This document shows positions 17,145 through 26,651 of a DNA stretch of 64,000 bases, piece by piece; within the stretch, counting starts at the first letter, position 1; every line of letters starts with the position of its first letter. The stretch is from Nitrospirota bacterium (GTDB lineage Bacteria; Nitrospirota; Nitrospiria; Nitrospirales; Nitrospiraceae). Made by a program: the position numbers and the translations under genes. Location of the stretch: contig JAUSMA010000071.1 in assembly GCA_030645475.1 (NCBI GenBank), positions 1-64,000 of the forward strand. The letters run 5' to 3'. A model generated the notes under the pieces. That model was not told where the DNA came from, made no database searches, and saw nothing but the letters and a program-made list of their open reading frames with translations.

Positions 17145-18162
17145 GAGCGACTTGTAACTCCTCTCGCTCGGTGTCTTCCTTCAGGCGGGTAAAGATCATG
17201 CGTCCTGCGGTCGTTTGCAGCACGCTGGTTACGACGACATCCACATTCCGTCCAATCGAGCGTCGGGCATTATCGACGACGATCATCGTGCCGTCGTCCA
17301 GATAGGCCACTCCCTGGCCGGCTTCCTTCCCTTCCTTCAACACAAACACCCGGATGGTCTCTCCGGGCAAGACGGCAGGACGGAGTGCGTTGCAGAGTTC
17401 GTTGATGTTCAGGACACGCACCCCTTGCAGCTCGGCCACTTTATTCAGATTCAAATCATTGGTGATGATTTTCGCATTCATCTTTTTTGCCAGCACGACC
17501 AACTTTGCATCGACTTCTTTAATATGAGGAAAATCCTCGTCGATGATCCGGACATCGACGCCGACCATCTTTTGAATCTTGTTGAGGATGTCGAGTCCGC
17601 GCCGGCCTCGAGCGCGCTTCAGTGAATCGGACGAGTCGGCAATGTGCTGGAGTTCGTCCAGGATGAAATGCGGCACGAGAAAGGTACCTTCAAGAAATCC
17701 GGTTTCACAGAGGTCCGCCGCCCGCCCATCGATAATTACGCTGGTATCCAGCACTTTGGGACAGACGGTCGAACCCGATAATTCGAAGAACTTCTGCTCT
17801 GAGCTCGGAAACTTCTCCTTCCCGAACCGCGCGCCGAGCACGAGCCCTAAGTAGGGCAGCCCGAGAAGAAACACCAGCCCGCCGATATGAAACAGGAAGG
17901 TTTGAACATCGAAGATCTCACCGCCGACCCATTCGACTAATCCGGTGAGCAACAGCCCGACGGCTAAGCCGCCTGTTCCTCCCACAATAATGCCGAATGA
18001 TAAGTTGCGTAACGCGTACTCTCCGGCGACGATGAGCCCTCCCGTGAGAGCTCCGATGCCGACTCCGTACAACCAATAGGACGCATTGGCCGGCTCGGCT
18101 CTCAGAAACAGCACCATCCCGGCCAAGGCACTGAGAAGGACGAATATGGCTCGCGATACCAT
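17137..18162 (-). CDS. PIN/TRAM-domain integral membrane protein (YacL-like)
   Basis: A 341-residue protein. Four transmembrane segments (about residues 1-120: IFVLLSALAGMVLFL, YGVGIGALTGGLIVAGEYAL, GTGGLAVGLLLTGLVEW, GGLVFLLGLPYLGLVLGARF) are followed by a cytoplasmic PIN nuclease domain (KVLDTSVIIDGR through ITNDLNLNKVAELQGV) and a C-terminal TRAM domain (GKEAGQGVAYLDDGTMIVV). This is the YacL-like architecture, commonly found beside ispD. The ATG at 18162 has GGAGGTGA upstream and is preferred over GTG 18180. RNA cleavage is plausible from the PIN acidic residues but its target is unknown. Confidence 0.92.
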   Translation of the reverse strand: MVSRAIFVLLSALAGMVLFLRAEPANASYWLYGVGIGALTGGLIVAGEYALRNLSFGIIVGGTGGLAVGLLLTGLVEWVGGEIFDVQTFLFHIGGLVFLLGLPYLGLVLGARFGKEKFPSSEQKFFELSGSTVCPKVLDTSVIIDGRAADLCETGFLEGTFLVPHFILDELQHIADSSDSLKRARGRRGLDILNKIQKMVGVDVRIIDEDFPHIKEVDAKLVVLAKKMNAKIITNDLNLNKVAELQGVRVLNINELCNALRPAVLPGETIRVFVLKEGKEAGQGVAYLDDGTMIVVDNARRSIGRNVDVVVTSVLQTTAGRMIFTRLKEDTEREELQVARG

Positions 18163-18184
18163 ACCTTCACCTCCCGGCACATGT

Positions 18185-18204
18185 CCTGCCTCTCACGAGG
18201 CAGG
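18185..18204. terminator. Hairpin between the HtrA and PIN/TRAM genes
   Basis: A perfect 8-bp stem CCTGCCTC-TCAC-GAGGCAGG lies 12 bp after the protease stop and just before the next gene on the minus strand. No T-run follows on the minus strand, so it may attenuate or stabilise RNA rather than terminate. Confidence 0.5.
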
Positions 18205-18216
18205 GTGGAACGGTCC

Positions 18217-19737
18217 TTAAGGCCGAAGCGTGAGATAAAGGGATCGGCCCTGTCGTTTCACTAATAAGAGGACCGCTTGATCTTTGGAAAGGCCTGACAT
18301 GACCCGTTCATACACCTTCACCGAGGTCACAGCCTTTCGATTCACCTCCAGAATCATGTCGCCTTCCCGCACGCCCATTTCTTCTGCCGTACTGCCGGGC
18401 TTCACGCGCGTCACCACGACGCCTCGCTCGGTCGACTTGATCCCGTACCGACTGGTCAACTCCTCTGTCAGTTCATGCACCTCAAGATCCGACAGCACCC
18501 CTGTCGGCGCAATCGACTCCGCATTCTCCTCTGCACCAGCCTGTGACATCGACTTCGGTTGCTCGACGATAGTGACCTCGAGCACCTTGGGCTTCTTGTC
18601 TCGAATCAGCTTGATCGGCACCTTTTTCCCAAGAGGGGTTTGCGCCACGGCATTGCGCAAATGCGTCGGCGAGTCCATCGGCTTCCCGTCAAACTCGACA
18701 ATCACATCGGCCCGTTCAAATCCCGCCTTCTTCGCAGGACTGTCGTCCATCACATCGCTGACGAGCACACCCTTTGTTTCCGTGATGCCGAATTGTGCCG
18801 CCAACTCAGGCGACAGGTCTTGAATGGATACACCCAGCCATCCGCGCACGACTTTTCCGGTTCCGACCAGTTGATCCATGATCGAGCGCGCCAAATTGCT
18901 GGGCACGGCAAACCCGATCCCCATATTCCCGCCGCTCTGGCTGAAGATGGCGGTGTTGATACCGACCAACTCGCCACGGATGTTCACCAACGCCCCGCCT
19001 GAATTGCCGGGATTGATCGCGGCATCGGTCTGGATGAAGTCTTCATATTCGGCAATCCCCATACTGGCTCGCCCAACCGCACTGACAATGCCCATCGTCA
19101 CCGTTTGCGTCAGGCCAAAGGGACTGCCCACCGCCAGTACAAACTCGCCAACTTCCAATTGATCGGAATCAGCCCAAGCGATCGGCGACAGCCCCGTGGC
19201 CTCGATCTTGATCACCGCAATGTCCGTCTTCGAGTCCGTCCCGATTAACTTGGCTTTAAACTCGCGTTTATCGGACAGCACCACGCGAATGTCGTCGGCC
19301 TTGTTCACCACGTGATTGTTGGTAATGATCACGCCGCTGGGATCCACAATAACCCCGGAGCCCTGTCCCCGTTCCTTCCGTTCCTTCGGGATATCGCGTT
19401 TGAGTTCGTCGCCGAAGAACCGCCGAAAGAATGGATCGTCAAATGGTGAGGCTTGAGGGCTCTCTCCGGCTTTTCCCGTTCTCGTTGCCGCAATGTTGAC
19501 GACCGCCGGCTTGACCGATTTTGCGATCTCGACGAAGTTTTTCCCGCTCCCCCCAGACAACGGCAACTGTGGAGCCGTGGCCACCGGACGAACGAGAGGG
19601 GAGGGAATCTGGTCGGGCCCGGCGGTGCTGCTCGGAAGCCATCCCATATCGGACGCCACCACCACTCCAATGATGATCCCAACGGCAATCAAGATGAACG
19701 GAACGAGCCAGGGCCGACGTGACTTCATAGGTACCAT
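18217..19737 (-). CDS. HtrA/DegP-family periplasmic serine protease, Do type
   Basis: Envelope quality-control protease of 506 residues. An N-terminal hydrophobic segment (PFILIAVGIIIGVVVA) anchors or exports it. The trypsin-like domain carries the catalytic triad in VIITNNHVV (His), SKTDIAVIK (Asp) and NPGNSGGAL (Ser). Two PDZ domains follow (about 290-385 and 410-505; GVLVSDVMDDSPAKKAG and GVVVTRVKPGSTAEEMG). AAGGA is 5 nt before the ATG at 19737. DegP, DegQ and DegS cannot be told apart with certainty; two PDZ domains favour DegP/DegQ. Confidence 0.94.
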   Translation of the reverse strand: MVPMKSRRPWLVPFILIAVGIIIGVVVASDMGWLPSSTAGPDQIPSPLVRPVATAPQLPLSGGSGKNFVEIAKSVKPAVVNIAATRTGKAGESPQASPFDDPFFRRFFGDELKRDIPKERKERGQGSGVIVDPSGVIITNNHVVNKADDIRVVLSDKREFKAKLIGTDSKTDIAVIKIEATGLSPIAWADSDQLEVGEFVLAVGSPFGLTQTVTMGIVSAVGRASMGIAEYEDFIQTDAAINPGNSGGALVNIRGELVGINTAIFSQSGGNMGIGFAVPSNLARSIMDQLVGTGKVVRGWLGVSIQDLSPELAAQFGITETKGVLVSDVMDDSPAKKAGFERADVIVEFDGKPMDSPTHLRNAVAQTPLGKKVPIKLIRDKKPKVLEVTIVEQPKSMSQAGAEENAESIAPTGVLSDLEVHELTEELTSRYGIKSTERGVVVTRVKPGSTAEEMGVREGDMILEVNRKAVTSVKVYERVMSGLSKDQAVLLLVKRQGRSLYLTLRP

Positions 19738-19792
19738 GTATCCTTCACCTCAAGCGACAGACTGACGCGGCACGTGAAACCAAGCCGACTCT

Positions 19793-20716
19793 TCACTTAC
19801 CCTCGCCGGAATAAATCCCCATGATGGTATGAAGAAACTTGATCGCCTCCGGCTTGGGACGCTGAAACGAGTTCCGCCCGATAATGGAACCGAACCCACC
19901 GCCATCGCGAATCGCGCGCGCTTCATCAAACACATTCTTGTCCTCGCTCTTGGCCCCTCCGGAGAAAATCACGATCCGGCGGCCATCGAACGCACTCTGC
20001 ACCACATGCTTCACTCGCTCAGCCAGCGTGGTGATCGGAATCTTCACCGACTCGTACACCTTCTTGGCCGCAGCCTGTTCAAGCTGCGCCGAGGGAAGCT
20101 TGACCTTAATGATATGGGCGCCGAGTTGGGCCGCAATCTGCGCCGCATAGGCCACCACATCGATGGCGGTCTCCCCGTCCTTGCTCAGGCCTGACCCCCG
20201 GGGGTACGACCACACAACGACGGCTAACCCACAGTCCTTGGCATCCGCGGCAATCTCGCGCAACTGTTCATACATAGCGTTGCAGTGCGAAGACCCGGGG
20301 TAGATCGTGAACCCCACCGCCACGCAACCCAGACGCAAGGCATCCGAGACGCTTCCGGTGACTGACGGCATCGGATCCTTGTCGTCATGCAACGAATCAT
20401 GGCTATTGAGTTTCAGAATGAGCGGGATTTGCCCCGCGTACTGGCTCGCCCCGGCCTCAAGAAACCCCAACGGCGCAGCGTAGGCATTACAGCCCGCATC
20501 GATCGCCAGCTGAAAGTGATAGAGGGGATTATACCCCCCAGGATTGACCGCGAAGCTCCGGGCCGGGCCATGCTCGAACCCTTGATCCACGGGCAAAATC
20601 ACCAGCTTTCCTGTCCCCGCCAATTTGCCATGACGCAGCAGCCGGGCGATATTGGTTTGCGTTCCCGCGTTGTCGCTGCTGTACCAGCTCAAAATCTCTT
20701 GTACGCGATCAGCCAT
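19793..20716 (-). CDS. fbaB: Class I fructose-bisphosphate aldolase (FbaB/DhnA type)
   Basis: Reversibly joins dihydroxyacetone phosphate and glyceraldehyde 3-phosphate. The 307-residue protein is of the archaeal/DhnA-type class I family: ILPVDQGFEHGP near the N-terminus, GFTIYPGSSHCNAMYEQ, VWSYPRGSGL, the Schiff-base lysine stretch AHIIKVKLPS, and the phosphate-binding IFSGGAKSEDK and GFGSIIGRNSFQRP. GGAGG precedes the ATG. FBPase lies immediately upstream on the same strand, so the two could act together in gluconeogenesis from CO2-fixation products. Confidence 0.94.
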   Translation of the reverse strand: MADRVQEILSWYSSDNAGTQTNIARLLRHGKLAGTGKLVILPVDQGFEHGPARSFAVNPGGYNPLYHFQLAIDAGCNAYAAPLGFLEAGASQYAGQIPLILKLNSHDSLHDDKDPMPSVTGSVSDALRLGCVAVGFTIYPGSSHCNAMYEQLREIAADAKDCGLAVVVWSYPRGSGLSKDGETAIDVVAYAAQIAAQLGAHIIKVKLPSAQLEQAAAKKVYESVKIPITTLAERVKHVVQSAFDGRRIVIFSGGAKSEDKNVFDEARAIRDGGGFGSIIGRNSFQRPKPEAIKFLHTIMGIYSGEGK

Positions 20717-20850
20717 GTCTGTCCTCCGGTGGATTCATGAAACGTGATACGTTCGTGCCTACTCAGGTGTTCAGGCTGACGGCTGACATGTTCGGAACTT
20801 CGAACTCCGACCTTCAGCCTAATCTACCTGAATAGTTACAGTCGGCACGG

Positions 20851-21855
20851 TTACCGTCTACCTTGGATGAATGCCTCTGCGTCGCCCACATCGCTCGGAC
20901 TTCCGATGATCAATGGCACCCGCTGATGCAGTTGCTTGGCCTCGACATCGAGGATGCGCATGGTGCCGGTGCTGGCCTTCCCCCCTGCCTGTTCCACGAC
21001 CCATGCCAACGGATTGGCTTCGTACAATAATCGGAGCTTCCCCTCCGGCTTGTCCAGCTCACCTGGGTAAAGATAGACACCTCCCCCGAGGAGAATCCTG
21101 TGTACGTCGGCCACCAGACAGGCGGAATACCGGACGCTGTAGGGCCGCCCCGTGGCTTTATCCTGAACCTTCACATGGTCCAGATACTTCTTCGTCCCCG
21201 TCGTCCACTTATGATAATTGCCTTCGTTTGCGCCATAGACCTTGCCTCGAGCAGGGATACGAATCTGTTCGTGAGACAAGAGATATTCGCCGATGCCGGG
21301 CTCTAATGTAAACCCGTGAACCCCTTGTCCAACCGTATAGACCAACATGGTGCTTGAGCCGAACATGAGATAACCGGCCGCCACCTGTTCTGTACCCTTA
21401 CGGACGAGGTCATCCTCCGCCGGCATCCGATCTTTGTCTGCACATTTCACGATGGAAAAAATCGCACCCATCGGCATATTGCAGTCTGTGTTGGATGAGC
21501 CATCAAGCGGATCGAACAGCACCATGTACTGGGCCTGCGGCCAATTTTGAGGGAGCAGGACTGGTTTTTCCATCTCCTCAGACGCCAACGCACAGACAAG
21601 ATCGCTCTGGCGAAAGGCCTGCAGAAATGTCTCGTTCGCAATTTCATCCAGTTTTTTGACCGTCTCCCCTTGCACATTCACTTCGCCGGTCGTTCCCAAG
21701 ATATTGATCAGCCCTGCACGTCGAAGATCTCGGGCTATCAGTTTACCGACCAGGCCGATCTGGCCCAGGAGACAGGCGAAATCTCCGGTTTCCCCAGAAG
21801 GCCCGCCCGGTTGCTGACTGATAAAGCTGCTTAAAGTAAGAGGAAACTGTCCCAT
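20851..21855 (-). CDS. fbp: Class I fructose-1,6-bisphosphatase
   Basis: Hydrolyses fructose 1,6-bisphosphate to fructose 6-phosphate. The start at 21855 (MGQFPLTLSSFI) is chosen because upstream residues of the open frame do not look like the family and overlap the neighbouring gene. 334 residues. Metal-binding motifs are seen: ALASEEME, FDPLDGSSNTDCNMPMG, the substrate site YSVRYSACLVADVHRIL, and GGVYLYPGELDKPEGKLRLLYEANP. Followed after 134 bp by the aldolase. Confidence 0.95.
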   Translation of the reverse strand: MGQFPLTLSSFISQQPGGPSGETGDFACLLGQIGLVGKLIARDLRRAGLINILGTTGEVNVQGETVKKLDEIANETFLQAFRQSDLVCALASEEMEKPVLLPQNWPQAQYMVLFDPLDGSSNTDCNMPMGAIFSIVKCADKDRMPAEDDLVRKGTEQVAAGYLMFGSSTMLVYTVGQGVHGFTLEPGIGEYLLSHEQIRIPARGKVYGANEGNYHKWTTGTKKYLDHVKVQDKATGRPYSVRYSACLVADVHRILLGGGVYLYPGELDKPEGKLRLLYEANPLAWVVEQAGGKASTGTMRILDVEAKQLHQRVPLIIGSPSDVGDAEAFIQGRR

Positions 21856-21910
21856 AGTAGAGGCGAGTATAACCGTTTTGAAGAGGGCGGGCAACGAAAG
21901 GCTGGTTCTC

Positions 21911-22750
21911 TTATGGGGTCGCTGTTGAGGACTGCCATCCACTGACGAGATCGGCCACAATCGACCCGATGACGACTTTGGCCTTCATTCGAACCGGAAT
22001 GCGCCGTTCATCGTTGGTCAACCAAACCCGTATGTTGCCCTGGTTGAGAAAGAGGCCTTGGAACGGCATGACGACCAACAAGCGGGCCGTTTCAACCGTA
22101 CCCCAGGGTCCGCTGATTGTTTCGATCTCCTCAACCCGCACGTCCAACTTCCGGTTCTTCTTATCGTGATAGACATTCATCGTCAGCGATGCACCAGGCT
22201 GGAGCGACAATGCGCTACGCGCATAGTAGAGGCAAGAGATGACGTCTTGAGTGCCCGGAGGCATCTCCAACCGTTCGGTCGCCCCGCCCTTGACGACGGT
22301 GACCGCTCCCTCTTTCTGGTGAAAGGTGTACTCGATATCTTCTTTCTTTTTCCCTTCGCGTCGTTTAAACGTCAGATGCTCCGGCAGTAGCGTGGCAGGG
22401 TCCAGTAATGACTCCACCCGATTGTCTACCGGAAAGAACTTGGTGATCGCCGGCCTCGACTGCGCCGTGGTGACCAGTTTCACCAGCGATTGATCCCCTT
22501 CCGTGCCGGCACCACTGACTGCCATCACGGCTGTGCCTGCTGTAATATTCAGCCAAGAAATATCGAAGGTGAGCTGTTCTCCGACTTGGAAGGGTCGTGC
22601 TGTGGGCAGATCGCCAGCCCCAGCCCATGAGACTGAACTGCTCAAAGCACCCAGGATCAGGCAGGCAAGAAAAATCCAGATACGCAAGAAAGTAGCTTGG
22701 AGCAGCAAATCACCCCGCTGATGAGCCCGTGGAGGTTGATACGAAGTCAT
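21911..22750 (-). CDS. DUF3108-family exported protein
   Basis: A 279-residue protein with an N-terminal hydrophobic export segment (TFLRIWIFLACLILGALSSSVSWAGAG, about residues 20-46), then a DUF3108-type beta-rich domain starting RPFQVGEQLTFDISWLNITAG. Family features are the opening GE-x-L-x-FDIS pattern, LLPEHLTFKRREGKKKEDIEY, DVISCLYYAR and LVSGWQS at the end. DUF3108 proteins are periplasmic or outer-membrane-associated, with no firm function. The ATG at 22750 is used because the frame upstream runs into a palindromic repeat. Confidence 0.82.
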   Translation of the reverse strand: MTSYQPPRAHQRGDLLLQATFLRIWIFLACLILGALSSSVSWAGAGDLPTARPFQVGEQLTFDISWLNITAGTAVMAVSGAGTEGDQSLVKLVTTAQSRPAITKFFPVDNRVESLLDPATLLPEHLTFKRREGKKKEDIEYTFHQKEGAVTVVKGGATERLEMPPGTQDVISCLYYARSALSLQPGASLTMNVYHDKKNRKLDVRVEEIETISGPWGTVETARLLVVMPFQGLFLNQGNIRVWLTNDERRIPVRMKAKVVIGSIVADLVSGWQSSTATP

Positions 22751-22791
22751 TACGTCTCGGGGTAGATACGCTGCAGGAAGGAAACGCCCTC

Positions 22792-22916
22792 CAGGATGCT
22801 CAAAAAGTCCGTTCAGCAAGGCCACAGGCGAATTGAAACCGGAAGCGTACCCTCAGGGGTACGTTGAGGATTTCGATGAGCCGAGAACGAAGCTGGCGGG
22901 CTTTTTCAGCATCCTG
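22792..22916. repeat. Palindromic dispersed element, copy D
   Basis: Starts CAGGATGCTCAAAAAG and ends CTTTTTCAGCATCCTG (imperfect terminal inverted repeat), with centre GTACCC-TCAG-GGGTAC. It closely matches copy B over the full length. Its last base abuts the TAA of the phosphomannomutase gene, so it forms the first transcribed sequence after that gene and is a good candidate for transcript-end structure at the close of the 41-kb glycan locus. Confidence 0.92.
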
Positions 22917-24317
22917 TTAACAGCCAAGAGCTTGCTTGGCCGCCTTGAGTTCGCCTTCGATGACGGCGCGGATCGTGGCCAACCGCTCCGGCGAGGTAGC
23001 CTCGAAACGTAACACGAGGGCCGGCTGGGTATTCGACGCTCTGATCAGCCCCCATCCATCGTCGAATATGGCGCGAACCCCATCGATGGTGACCACATCG
23101 CGCATCACCAACTTGGCAGGTCCAAGCGGCTCACGGCTCTTCATACAGGCTGCCAAGCGATCTTGCACATGTTTGACCAACTGGAACTTGATGGAGTCGG
23201 ACACATCATCTCGAATCTCTGGCGTGACCGACGTCTTCGGAAGATCCGCAACCAAGGCAGAGAGTGGCTGAGTCGTCTTGGCCAGAATCTCCACCAGTCG
23301 GCAGGAGGCGTATATCGCGTCGTCATAGCCAAAATATCGATCGGCAAAAAACATGTGCCCGGACATTTCACCGGCCAATACCGCCTGTTCGCTTTTCATC
23401 TTCGCTTTGATCAGGGAGTGACCGGTTTTCCACATGATCGGGCGTCCCCCCCGTTTCGCGATATCGTCATAGAGGCTCTGCGATGATTTAACCTCGGAGA
23501 TGATAGTACTCCCGGGTTTTTCAGCCAGAATATCGCGCGAGTAGACCACCATCAGGCGATCGCCCCATAACACATTCCCCTGCTCATCGATGGTCCCAAT
23601 ACGATCGGCATCCCCGTCGTAACCGATCCCGACATCGGCCTGGTGTTGTTTGACCGCCTGAATCAGATCGTCAAGATTCTCTAAGACTGTGGGATCGGGA
23701 TGATGATTCGGGAATCTCCCATCAAGATCGCAATAGAGCCCGGTGACGCGGCAGCCCAAGAGCTCCAGCGCCTCCTTGGCCACTAACGCGGCAACACCAT
23801 TTCCGCAGTCGATGACGACATGCAGGCGCTTGGCATTGACGTGAGCGAAACTCTTCTTGAGATAGGCCAGATAGTCAGGAATGATGGCATGTTCTGACAA
23901 CGTTCCAGCGCCTGAGACAAACGCGCCGGCCTCCATCACTGCTCGCAGCGCCTGGATCTCTTCTCCATGAATCGCTTCTTTCCCGACGCAGATCTTAAAT
24001 CCGTTATATTCAGCCGCATTGTGGCTCCCGGTGATCATGATACCGCCGTCGACCGGCAGCTGAAACAGCGAGAAATACACCAGAGGCGAGGGGCAAATAC
24101 CAATATCTATGACGTTCAGGCCACCGGCGAGGAGCCCACGCACAAGGGACGCGAAGAGACCCGGCGAACTGAGTCGACCATCGCGCCCGACTGAAATCGT
24201 CTTGACCCCACGGTCTTTGACATAGGTGCAGTAGGCGCGCCCCACTTGTTCCGCAATCGAATCGGTGAGCTCCTGCCCCACGATGCCGCGCAAATCATAT
24301 TCGCGAAAGAGTCCCAT
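22917..24317 (-). CDS. Phosphomannomutase/phosphoglucomutase
   Basis: Interconverts hexose 6- and 1-phosphates (mannose and/or glucose), feeding GDP-mannose and other nucleotide sugars. 466 residues. The phosphoserine loop TGSHNAAEYNG has catalytic S98, the metal loop reads GYDGDADRIG, the sugar-specificity loop is GEMSGHMFF, and the phosphate-binding C-terminal domain contains GLIRASNTQPALVLRFE. The architecture matches AlgC/ManB dual-specificity enzymes. It is the last gene of the glycan locus, next to ManC. Confidence 0.94.
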   Translation of the reverse strand: MGLFREYDLRGIVGQELTDSIAEQVGRAYCTYVKDRGVKTISVGRDGRLSSPGLFASLVRGLLAGGLNVIDIGICPSPLVYFSLFQLPVDGGIMITGSHNAAEYNGFKICVGKEAIHGEEIQALRAVMEAGAFVSGAGTLSEHAIIPDYLAYLKKSFAHVNAKRLHVVIDCGNGVAALVAKEALELLGCRVTGLYCDLDGRFPNHHPDPTVLENLDDLIQAVKQHQADVGIGYDGDADRIGTIDEQGNVLWGDRLMVVYSRDILAEKPGSTIISEVKSSQSLYDDIAKRGGRPIMWKTGHSLIKAKMKSEQAVLAGEMSGHMFFADRYFGYDDAIYASCRLVEILAKTTQPLSALVADLPKTSVTPEIRDDVSDSIKFQLVKHVQDRLAACMKSREPLGPAKLVMRDVVTIDGVRAIFDDGWGLIRASNTQPALVLRFEATSPERLATIRAVIEGELKAAKQALGC

Positions 24318-24390
24318 AGATACCCCTGTGATGTGTGATCAGTGATGGGTGATGAGCATGAAGAGATCCCCGACACTGGCTCTCCACGCA

Positions 24391-25872
24391 TCACTGTTTT
24401 GGCGTCCGCCCATAATCATCCTGAAACCGGACAATGTCGTCTTCTCCAAGGTAGGGCCCGTTCTGCACTTCAATGATATGCAGGGTCTCTTGACCGGGAT
24501 TTTCCAAGCGATGACGGGTTTCGACAGGGATTTCTGTACTATGTCCAACTTTGAGATCGAACACCTCGTCACCCCTCGTCACACGCGCCGTCCCGGTAAT
24601 CACCACCCAATGTTCGCTCCGTTGATGGTGCATCTGTAATGACAGCCGTCCTCCCGGCTTCACCGTCACCCGCTTCACTTTGTACCCCGGTCCCTCTTCC
24701 AGGATCGTATAGGATCCCCAGGGCCGATGCACGGTGAGATGCTCCAGATGCTCCGGCGCTTTCTGCTTCTTGAGAATCTCGACCAACTGCTTCACATCTT
24801 GCGCGCGGGATTTTGGACAGACTAATGTGGCGTCCGGCGTATCCACCACCACCATGTCGGTGAGCCCGATCGTTGCCACAAGACGGCGATCCCCATACAC
24901 AATCGACCGATGGCTATCGATGTCGACGACACGACCGACCAGGACATTGCCGGCCTTATCCTTCGACGCCACTTCATCCAAACTTCCCCAACTCCCGACG
25001 TCAGACCATTGAAAAGCCACTGGCACGATCGCAGCTTTCTTCGACTGCTCCATCACACCGTTATCGATTGAGACCGGCTTGAGCACCCGGTAGGCATCGT
25101 CGATCGCCTGCCTCGATGCCCCTGTCTGGATCAATTGGCCAATCCGCTCGATCCCACGATAGAGGGCCGGTTGGTGGCGCTTAATCTCGTCAAGAATCAC
25201 CGCGGCACGCCAAATGAACATGCCGCTATTCCAATAATAGTCCCCCGCGTTGAGATATTGTGCCGCCTTGGTGACATTCGGCTTTTCGACGAATCGGCTG
25301 ACCGGGTGCCCCTTAAGCGTGCCCTGTTTTTCCAATATTACGTTCCGGTTGGGCTTGATATAGCCGTAACCAGTCTCGGGACGAATCGGCTTGATACCGA
25401 ATGTCACCAAATAGTCCTGCTTCGCCAGCGTCGCCGCCAACGATACCGCCGCATCGAATGCTCGCTGGCCTTTGACGATGTGATCGGCCGGAACCACTAA
25501 CATAATCGCGTCTGGATCCCGACGAACCAGCTCTAACGCAACTAAGGCGATCGCCGGAGCGGTATTGCGCCCTTCCGGCTCAAGCACGAAATTATCTGCA
25601 AGCGCATCTTTCCATTCACCCAACTGGCCGCGAATGGACTCTGCTTGAGCCGGATTCGTGGAGATCATCACCCGGTCAGGTGCCGACGCACAGACCACCC
25701 GGCGCATGGTCTGCTGAATCAGCGTTTCATCTCCCATAATTCGCAGCAGCTGCTTGGGAAATAATTGTCGGCTGAGCGGCCAAAACCTGGTGCCGCTTCC
25801 ACCAGCCATGATCACGGGATAGAGATGGTTATCCTGTTGGAAGTTCGATGTTCGCCGTTTAAGAGAAGCCAT
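24391..25872 (-). CDS. manC: Mannose-1-phosphate guanylyltransferase/mannose-6-phosphate isomerase, bifunctional
   Basis: Makes GDP-mannose and probably isomerises fructose 6-phosphate to mannose 6-phosphate. 493 residues. The nucleotidyltransferase domain (about 15-300) has IMAGGSGTRFWPLSRQLFPKQ and FVEKPN. The C-terminal cupin/type II PMI domain (about 370-485) has RPWGSYTILEEGPGYKVKR, QMHHQRSEHWVV and HRLENPG. A good Shine-Dalgarno sequence (CAGGAG) precedes the ATG. Sits between PMM and kdsC. Confidence 0.95.
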   Translation of the reverse strand: MASLKRRTSNFQQDNHLYPVIMAGGSGTRFWPLSRQLFPKQLLRIMGDETLIQQTMRRVVCASAPDRVMISTNPAQAESIRGQLGEWKDALADNFVLEPEGRNTAPAIALVALELVRRDPDAIMLVVPADHIVKGQRAFDAAVSLAATLAKQDYLVTFGIKPIRPETGYGYIKPNRNVILEKQGTLKGHPVSRFVEKPNVTKAAQYLNAGDYYWNSGMFIWRAAVILDEIKRHQPALYRGIERIGQLIQTGASRQAIDDAYRVLKPVSIDNGVMEQSKKAAIVPVAFQWSDVGSWGSLDEVASKDKAGNVLVGRVVDIDSHRSIVYGDRRLVATIGLTDMVVVDTPDATLVCPKSRAQDVKQLVEILKKQKAPEHLEHLTVHRPWGSYTILEEGPGYKVKRVTVKPGGRLSLQMHHQRSEHWVVITGTARVTRGDEVFDLKVGHSTEIPVETRHRLENPGQETLHIIEVQNGPYLGEDDIVRFQDDYGRTPKQ

Positions 25873-25889
25873 ACCCTGAATCTCCTGCC

Positions 25890-26456
25890 CTATGTGCGCT
25901 TTCCTAATCCTATAGCTTTGGACGTTGAGCCTTGAGCTTCCAAAATCATCTCAATGATTTCACGAACCGCCCCCTCCCCACCCTTCTTCTGACATATGTA
26001 GTCGACCGCTGCAGCAACCTGAGGCATTCCATCGGCCGGTGTGGCAGAAAATCCCACAGCCTTGAGCGTCTCAAGATCGTTGATATCGTCCCCGATGTAG
26101 GCAACCTGGCTGAGCGGGAGCCCATAGCGGGACGCCATCTCACGGACGAGCGACAACTTATCCAGCACCCCTTGGTGCAGCTCGGGGATCGTGAGCTTCT
26201 CAGCACGCCGTGCCACCAGCTTCGTCCGCTCCTGCGTGACAATAGCGGTGATTATCCCTGCCTTCTGCAACAGCTTGATCCCCATGCCGTCACGCGTATT
26301 GAACTTCTTCCACTCGTCACCAGACTCAGCATAGTACATGCCTGCATCCGTCAACACGCCATCGACATCGGTGGCAAAGAGACGGATCTGACTGAGCAAC
26401 GTGCGTGAGACTTTCCTAGGCCGAGTTGTTTTTTTCGTTGATGTCCGTTGCACCAT
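25890..26456 (-). CDS. kdsC: 3-deoxy-D-manno-octulosonate 8-phosphate phosphatase
   Basis: HAD-superfamily phosphatase that releases Kdo from Kdo 8-phosphate for lipopolysaccharide. 188 residues, including a basic N-terminal extension of about 25 residues (STKKTTRPRKVSR). Motif I is FATDVDGVLTDAGMYY; the typical FNTRDGMGIKLL follows; motif III/IV is VAYIGDDINDLETL. The YrbI-type C0 length and motifs fit KdsC. A nonulosonate-phosphate role is the alternative, because the locus also makes nonulosonates and legI-type synthases yield unphosphorylated product only with certain substrates. Confidence 0.88.
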   Translation of the reverse strand: MVQRTSTKKTTRPRKVSRTLLSQIRLFATDVDGVLTDAGMYYAESGDEWKKFNTRDGMGIKLLQKAGIITAIVTQERTKLVARRAEKLTIPELHQGVLDKLSLVREMASRYGLPLSQVAYIGDDINDLETLKAVGFSATPADGMPQVAAAVDYICQKKGGEGAVREIIEMILEAQGSTSKAIGLGKRT

Positions 26457-26651
26457 CGTATGAGTCCTATCTATTGGCCTGTGCCATCTTACTAACCTTA
26501 CCTAACGCTGCACACCAAAAACCGAGATGAGAAAAAGCAAATGAGTCAGCAAATATGACCGCCGCCCTCATCCTGGAGTAACGTAAGGGTGAACCGCACC
26601 TCATACATCCGCCCCCAAACCGAAAAAACTCGAGAGACAGGGCAGCGCAGA

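Noticed and set aside
26457-26651. 195-bp gap between kdsC and the WbpM-type gene as a candidate small RNA or promoter
   Set aside because: A short T-rich run exists, but without a paired stem; nothing specific could be supported.
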